From assembly GCA_018806985.1 (NCBI GenBank), contig JADANN010000456.1, positions 372,001-436,000 of the forward strand: a stretch of 64,000 bases of DNA, read 5' to 3'. The translations under genes were made by a program, and so were the position numbers. Source of the stretch: Angiostrongylus vasorum (taxonomy: Eukaryota; Nematoda; Chromadorea; Rhabditida; Metastrongylidae). The notes beneath the pieces were generated by a model that was given only the letters and a program-made list of their open reading frames with translations, did not search any database and was not told where the DNA came from. Below are positions 60,883-64,000 of the stretch, one piece after another (position 1 is the stretch's first letter; the number at the start of each line of letters is the position of its first letter).

Positions 60883-61195
60883 GCGAGGAAGAGTTCCGTA
60901 GAAATATGAGATGTTTGGCACGTCATCAAATTTAAATAATTCATTACTCAAAAAAGTTCCAGAATAACATCAGAACATCCTAGACGTGGAAGACTCTCGT
61001 CTCGTCGACAATGTAAGCAAATTAGTCGATAGTAGATCGATAAACAGAAGAAGTTTAAAGCACCCTAGAGAAATCATGAAGAAAACTGCAGGCTTCTTCT
61101 TAATATAAAAAATATAATAAAAGAAGCTCTCGGATAAGTCTGGTGAGATTGAGAGGCTGGTTAGCCTTGGTACAGATAACTATGATTAAAAATAA

Positions 61196-61471
61196 ATAAA
61201 GGATAAAGCTTTCGGCGTTGATAAATCCCTTAGGGATGCGCCATGCATTCGACTTCACTGAGCGTTTGGAGGTGATTGAATGCATATCTGGCCTTTACAA
61301 TGACCCATGGTGGCCTGCTCATGTATCGACCGAGTGCTGTTATCCTCCCAGACAAATCTGGTGCCAATTTACCGACCCCGGAGTGATAGAGGGCATGGTG
61401 GGCCCTCGGTGCGGGGATCGATTCTACGTGTGTGTTGCAGGGCGCCTCTGACCACTGCGCCACACGTACCC
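61196..61471 (-). repeat. SINE B copy
   Basis: Reverse copy close to that at 11822: TTCGGCGTTGATAAATCCC, GATTGAATGCATATCTGGCC, GGGGATCGATTCTACG and GACCACTGCGCCACACG. Confidence 0.78.
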
Positions 61472-61689
61472 TGATAGAAAAACATAGTACATTTATTTGT
61501 AGCGCAATGTGAGGCTATAAAATAGAAACTGGAAGGTATTCTCGGATCTGTAAGATTGTTGTATAACGAATTCCTACGAAATACCGATCGACATCTGGAA
61601 ACAAACATCTGTGAAGCGGGTTTATGAGCTATCACAGAAAACAAGATTATGTGATTAAACAAGTCCTCAGTACTGATAAAAAGTAAAGC

Positions 61690-61970
61690 TAAGGAATTAA
61701 AAATGCCGGCCGAATTCATATTAGACCTGTACTGATCTATCAAGTTAGTCACTGAAGAAGATCCGATTCGGTACGAAAGCGAAGACGCCACATCGAGAAG
61801 ACGAACAACTGTAGACCATCGACTTGGGTCATCGGCCCTGAGGAAGACGAAGACGTCGAAACGTTAACCGCATAAATGATTAGTGACAACCTTGTGTTAG
61901 CTTATCAAAGAAAAGAAATACATGTTGATTAGTCATACCGAAATTAAAGGAAAGCCGGTTTTGAAATATT
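61690..61970 (+). mobile_element. Solo PLE-family-4 terminal repeat
   Basis: AAGATCCGATTCGGTACG, CGCCACATCGAGAAG, a well-preserved hammerhead, CAACCTTGTGTTAGCTTAT and a decayed ORF-start tag (ATACCGAAATTAAAGG). No coding follows. Confidence 0.65.
61833..61870 (+). ncRNA. Hammerhead ribozyme-like motif, family 4
   Basis: CGGCC, CTGAGGA, A, GACG-AAGA-CGTC (four perfect pairs), GAAA, CGTT (cleavage after U allowed), AACCG. Core and stem II are the best of this family; stem I is weakened beside the core. Confidence 0.6.
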
Positions 61971-61979
61971 GTAGCAAGT

Positions 61980-62110
61980 TAGTGATTCATCTTCCTAGAC
62001 AAGTCTAGTACCTAATTGTCGAACTCATAGAGATGGAAAGTTTGGTTGGCTCAAAGCGTGGGATCGAAGCAAAGAATAAGTGTGTATTGCATGATATCCT
62101 TAACCAGTTC
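61980..62110 (-). repeat. Diverged SINE B fragment
   Basis: CCTAGACAAGTCTAGTACC and GTGGGATCGAAG with GTGTGTATTGCATG follow reverse SINE B order. Another head piece lies at 62300-62360 (GTGCATTGCAGGGCATC). Confidence 0.4.
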
Positions 62111-62360
62111 GCTGCATATAACCGTCATACCTAAATGTAAATGTATTTCAAAGCAAAAAAAATGGATATCAAAATTAGCTCAATTACGAGCATGTTAAAT
62201 AAACCATTTGTACTGCCAGTTTGATCGGCCTTCCCAGTATCCTCTAAAATCTGTCACACACCGACGTTCTTTTTCTCTCTAAACAGTAAAGAAGCAGGAT
62301 CAAACCAAAATCCTTGTGTGCATTGCAGGGCATCTCTAAGCACTGTGCAACAAATGCTAT

Positions 62361-63040
62361 TGAGTCTTCAACACATCCTTGACGATCAGCCTTCATAGGG
62401 CCTACCGCTTGGCACAGGGTGCTGGTTTCCCGAAGATATACAAGTTCTTCGAAAACTAGGAGACTTGAGGAGTTGTGAACATGGTAAGGTTGTACAAGAG
62501 ACTTTGCTGTATCAGTAAGGGCTCTGAATGATATGTAAGTTATTATTTACTATATGTTATTCTGGTCGATCATACGAACAAATCGCAGTCAGCGTTTTGG
62601 AATTGTTATGCAACTTATGCTGCTTCTATCTCGGTATTTTTTGGATCCGCCCATTCTGTACATTTTCCATGGTTCGTCATAGTAATTGCAACTGAAATAA
62701 CAGCCAGTTGCCCTTCAAATTATTAGCAAATAAACTCGTTCGAGAAGATATTTTTTGTATGTTTGTAGGTGCAGAGGAGATCTCTTTTCCGCCGAGGGCC
62801 ACCACAACATCTGTGTCGAATAAACCATTGATCGACTACAACAAGTGTAGAAAAACGATTCTGTGTACCAAAATAAACTATGACAAAATGATCTTTAAAT
62901 AAGTCATACCGACGACTCGGAACGCTGTGTATAATTGTATAAAATTCACACTGTCTACTAAGTGTTAAGAAGTTTGCACAGATCGAGTAACAAAATTGAA
63001 ATAGTAACACTCTTCCGAATTACAACCGTTTCACAGTGAT
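62361..63040. other. Non-genic DNA
   Basis: Open frames on both strands at 62708-63010 overlap and lack consistent splice sites. Nothing recognised. Confidence 0.4.
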
Positions 63041-63343
63041 GTGCAGTATCATGACTGTGTATATGCTTGCTTAGATGTATGCCGCGTGTGTTCGTATATG
63101 TGCCGGTGTGCGAATGTGCAGGTCTGTGTGTTTCTGTCAGCATGTGCGTGTGACGGGGTGTGGGTTTTCGCAGGGTGTGTGAACGTATATATGTATGTGT
63201 GTATACGTGTGTGTGTAGGCATGTGTGTATGCAGTGTATAGGTGTCGGCGTAGATGTGTGTATGTGTATGTCCGTGTAAGTTAGTGTATTTGTATGAATG
63301 TTTAGATGTATGCCGTATTGTGCCGGTATGCGTTGTGTATATA

Positions 63344-63345
<2 letters not shown>
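63040..63345 (+). repeat. GT-rich low-complexity tract
   Basis: Imperfect (TG)n-like sequence with many GTGTGT and GTATGT units. It produces spurious Cys/Val-rich open frames. Confidence 0.75.

Positions 63346-63387
<42 letters not shown>
63346..63387. repeat. (TA)21 microsatellite
   Basis: An uninterrupted run of alternating A and T of 42 bp, directly after the GT-rich tract. Confidence 0.92.
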
Positions 63388-63391
<4 letters not shown>

Positions 63392-64000
63392 TTGTGAACG
63401 TGTGTGTTTACGCAATTTCACAGTCACTCTATCTTCCGACAATGTCACTCAATGTAACAACGAATTCGACTTCTTTGGTAAATAGACAGAATGTTCAAGA
63501 ATGAGAAATCCGTCAAGAGAAATGTTTTCTTATTGACAGCAAGATTCCTCTTTGAAGCGCCAACTCTTCTGAGCGAAATAAAGGTGTTGGCTACTAGGTG
63601 CGAAGAAGACTAGGAAGCACAGCAGCGTGAGAGCTGACGGTACGTAACATAAATATCTCAAGCGAAATGAGATTGTCGATCTTCTAGGACGTATAGAAGA
63701 AAATAACTTGTATGGTTTCAAGTAAATGCTCCATTTGAACGGTATTTTTGTGATTTGTTAAAACTTAGCAAAGGCACGAGAAGCGCGCTCCTCGACGTGC
63801 TCAGCTCATAATCAAAAAGAAGTCGCCAACACTTTTAGATTGAGAGAAGTCAGTCACCTTCTCAACAAGCGTTTTTCTGACATGGCGATGAATTCAGTCA
63901 TCAGTAAGTGCTTTTAGTTGGGCTTCTGGATTGAAATATATATCACTACTCCGGAGAACAAAGAGAAGGTGACTTAAGTGTTTGGGAATCTAATAAATCT
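63388..64000. other. Non-genic DNA
   Basis: No gene or repeat recognised to the window end. Confidence 0.4.

Noticed and set aside
61369..61791. 140-codon minus ORF
   Set aside because: Covers SINE B and PLE pLTR sequence antisense; chance frame.
63041..63504. Cys/Val-rich ORFs in the GT-rich tract
   Set aside because: Produced by low-complexity (TG)n and (TA)n sequence.
1..64000. CRISPR array, operon or prophage-like structure
   Set aside because: No regular spaced repeats or bacterial gene organisation; the DNA is eukaryotic with spliced genes and retroelements.

Overview
The window looks like a piece of a nematode nuclear genome, most likely a strongylid (hookworm-like) worm. The reasons are short exons bounded by GT...TTTTCAG introns, a nematode-style seven-transmembrane receptor, and a dense load of RTE-type non-LTR elements, Penelope-like elements (PLEs), mariner debris and tRNA-headed short repeats. 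No bacterial operons, CRISPR arrays or rRNA were seen, and there is no convincing free tRNA gene. The species is an inference.

Region by region. (1) 2.2-12.8 kb, + strand: a six-exon GPCR gene. The exons join in phase into about 338 residues ending in a rhodopsin-type NPLLY motif. All five introns hold repeats or long non-coding sequence, including a truncated PLE, SINE-like copies, a dead mariner and an RTE 3' fragment. (2) 12.9-18.9 kb: repeat-rich DNA with a head-to-head SINE cluster and one possible small-protein locus. (3) 18.5-28.7 kb: a transposon nest. An RTE fragment lies beside a nearly full-length PLE (PLE2). Next comes a full-length RTE (RTE1) that is split by a second PLE (PLE3), with a 9-bp target-site duplication (TSD). 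(4) 30.4-34.1 kb, - strand: the 3' part of an unrecognised host gene, four phase-compatible exons and a stop. Possible further exons lie near 38.9 and 43.1 kb. (5) 36.7-62 kb: many PLE-derived pieces, namely a 5'-truncated insertion, four palindromic fold-back elements, solo pLTRs and a 62-bp micro-insertion. A complete but decayed RTE (RTE2, 50.7-54.1 kb, 12-bp TSD) and scattered SINEs lie among them. (6) 62.4-64 kb: GT-rich and (TA)n DNA.

The most interesting signal is a hammerhead-ribozyme-like core (CUGANGA, stem II, GAAA, CGUC) in the terminal repeats of at least four PLE families and in the arms of their fold-back derivatives. Stem III would be the four-base palindrome ACGU, which suggests action as a dimer. 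Hammerheads in PLE terminal repeats are known; what stands out here is the number of sequence families, the fold-back architecture with clear TSDs, and the very small insertions.

Repeat names SINE A, B, C and repeat D are mine. All element ends without a TSD are approximate.
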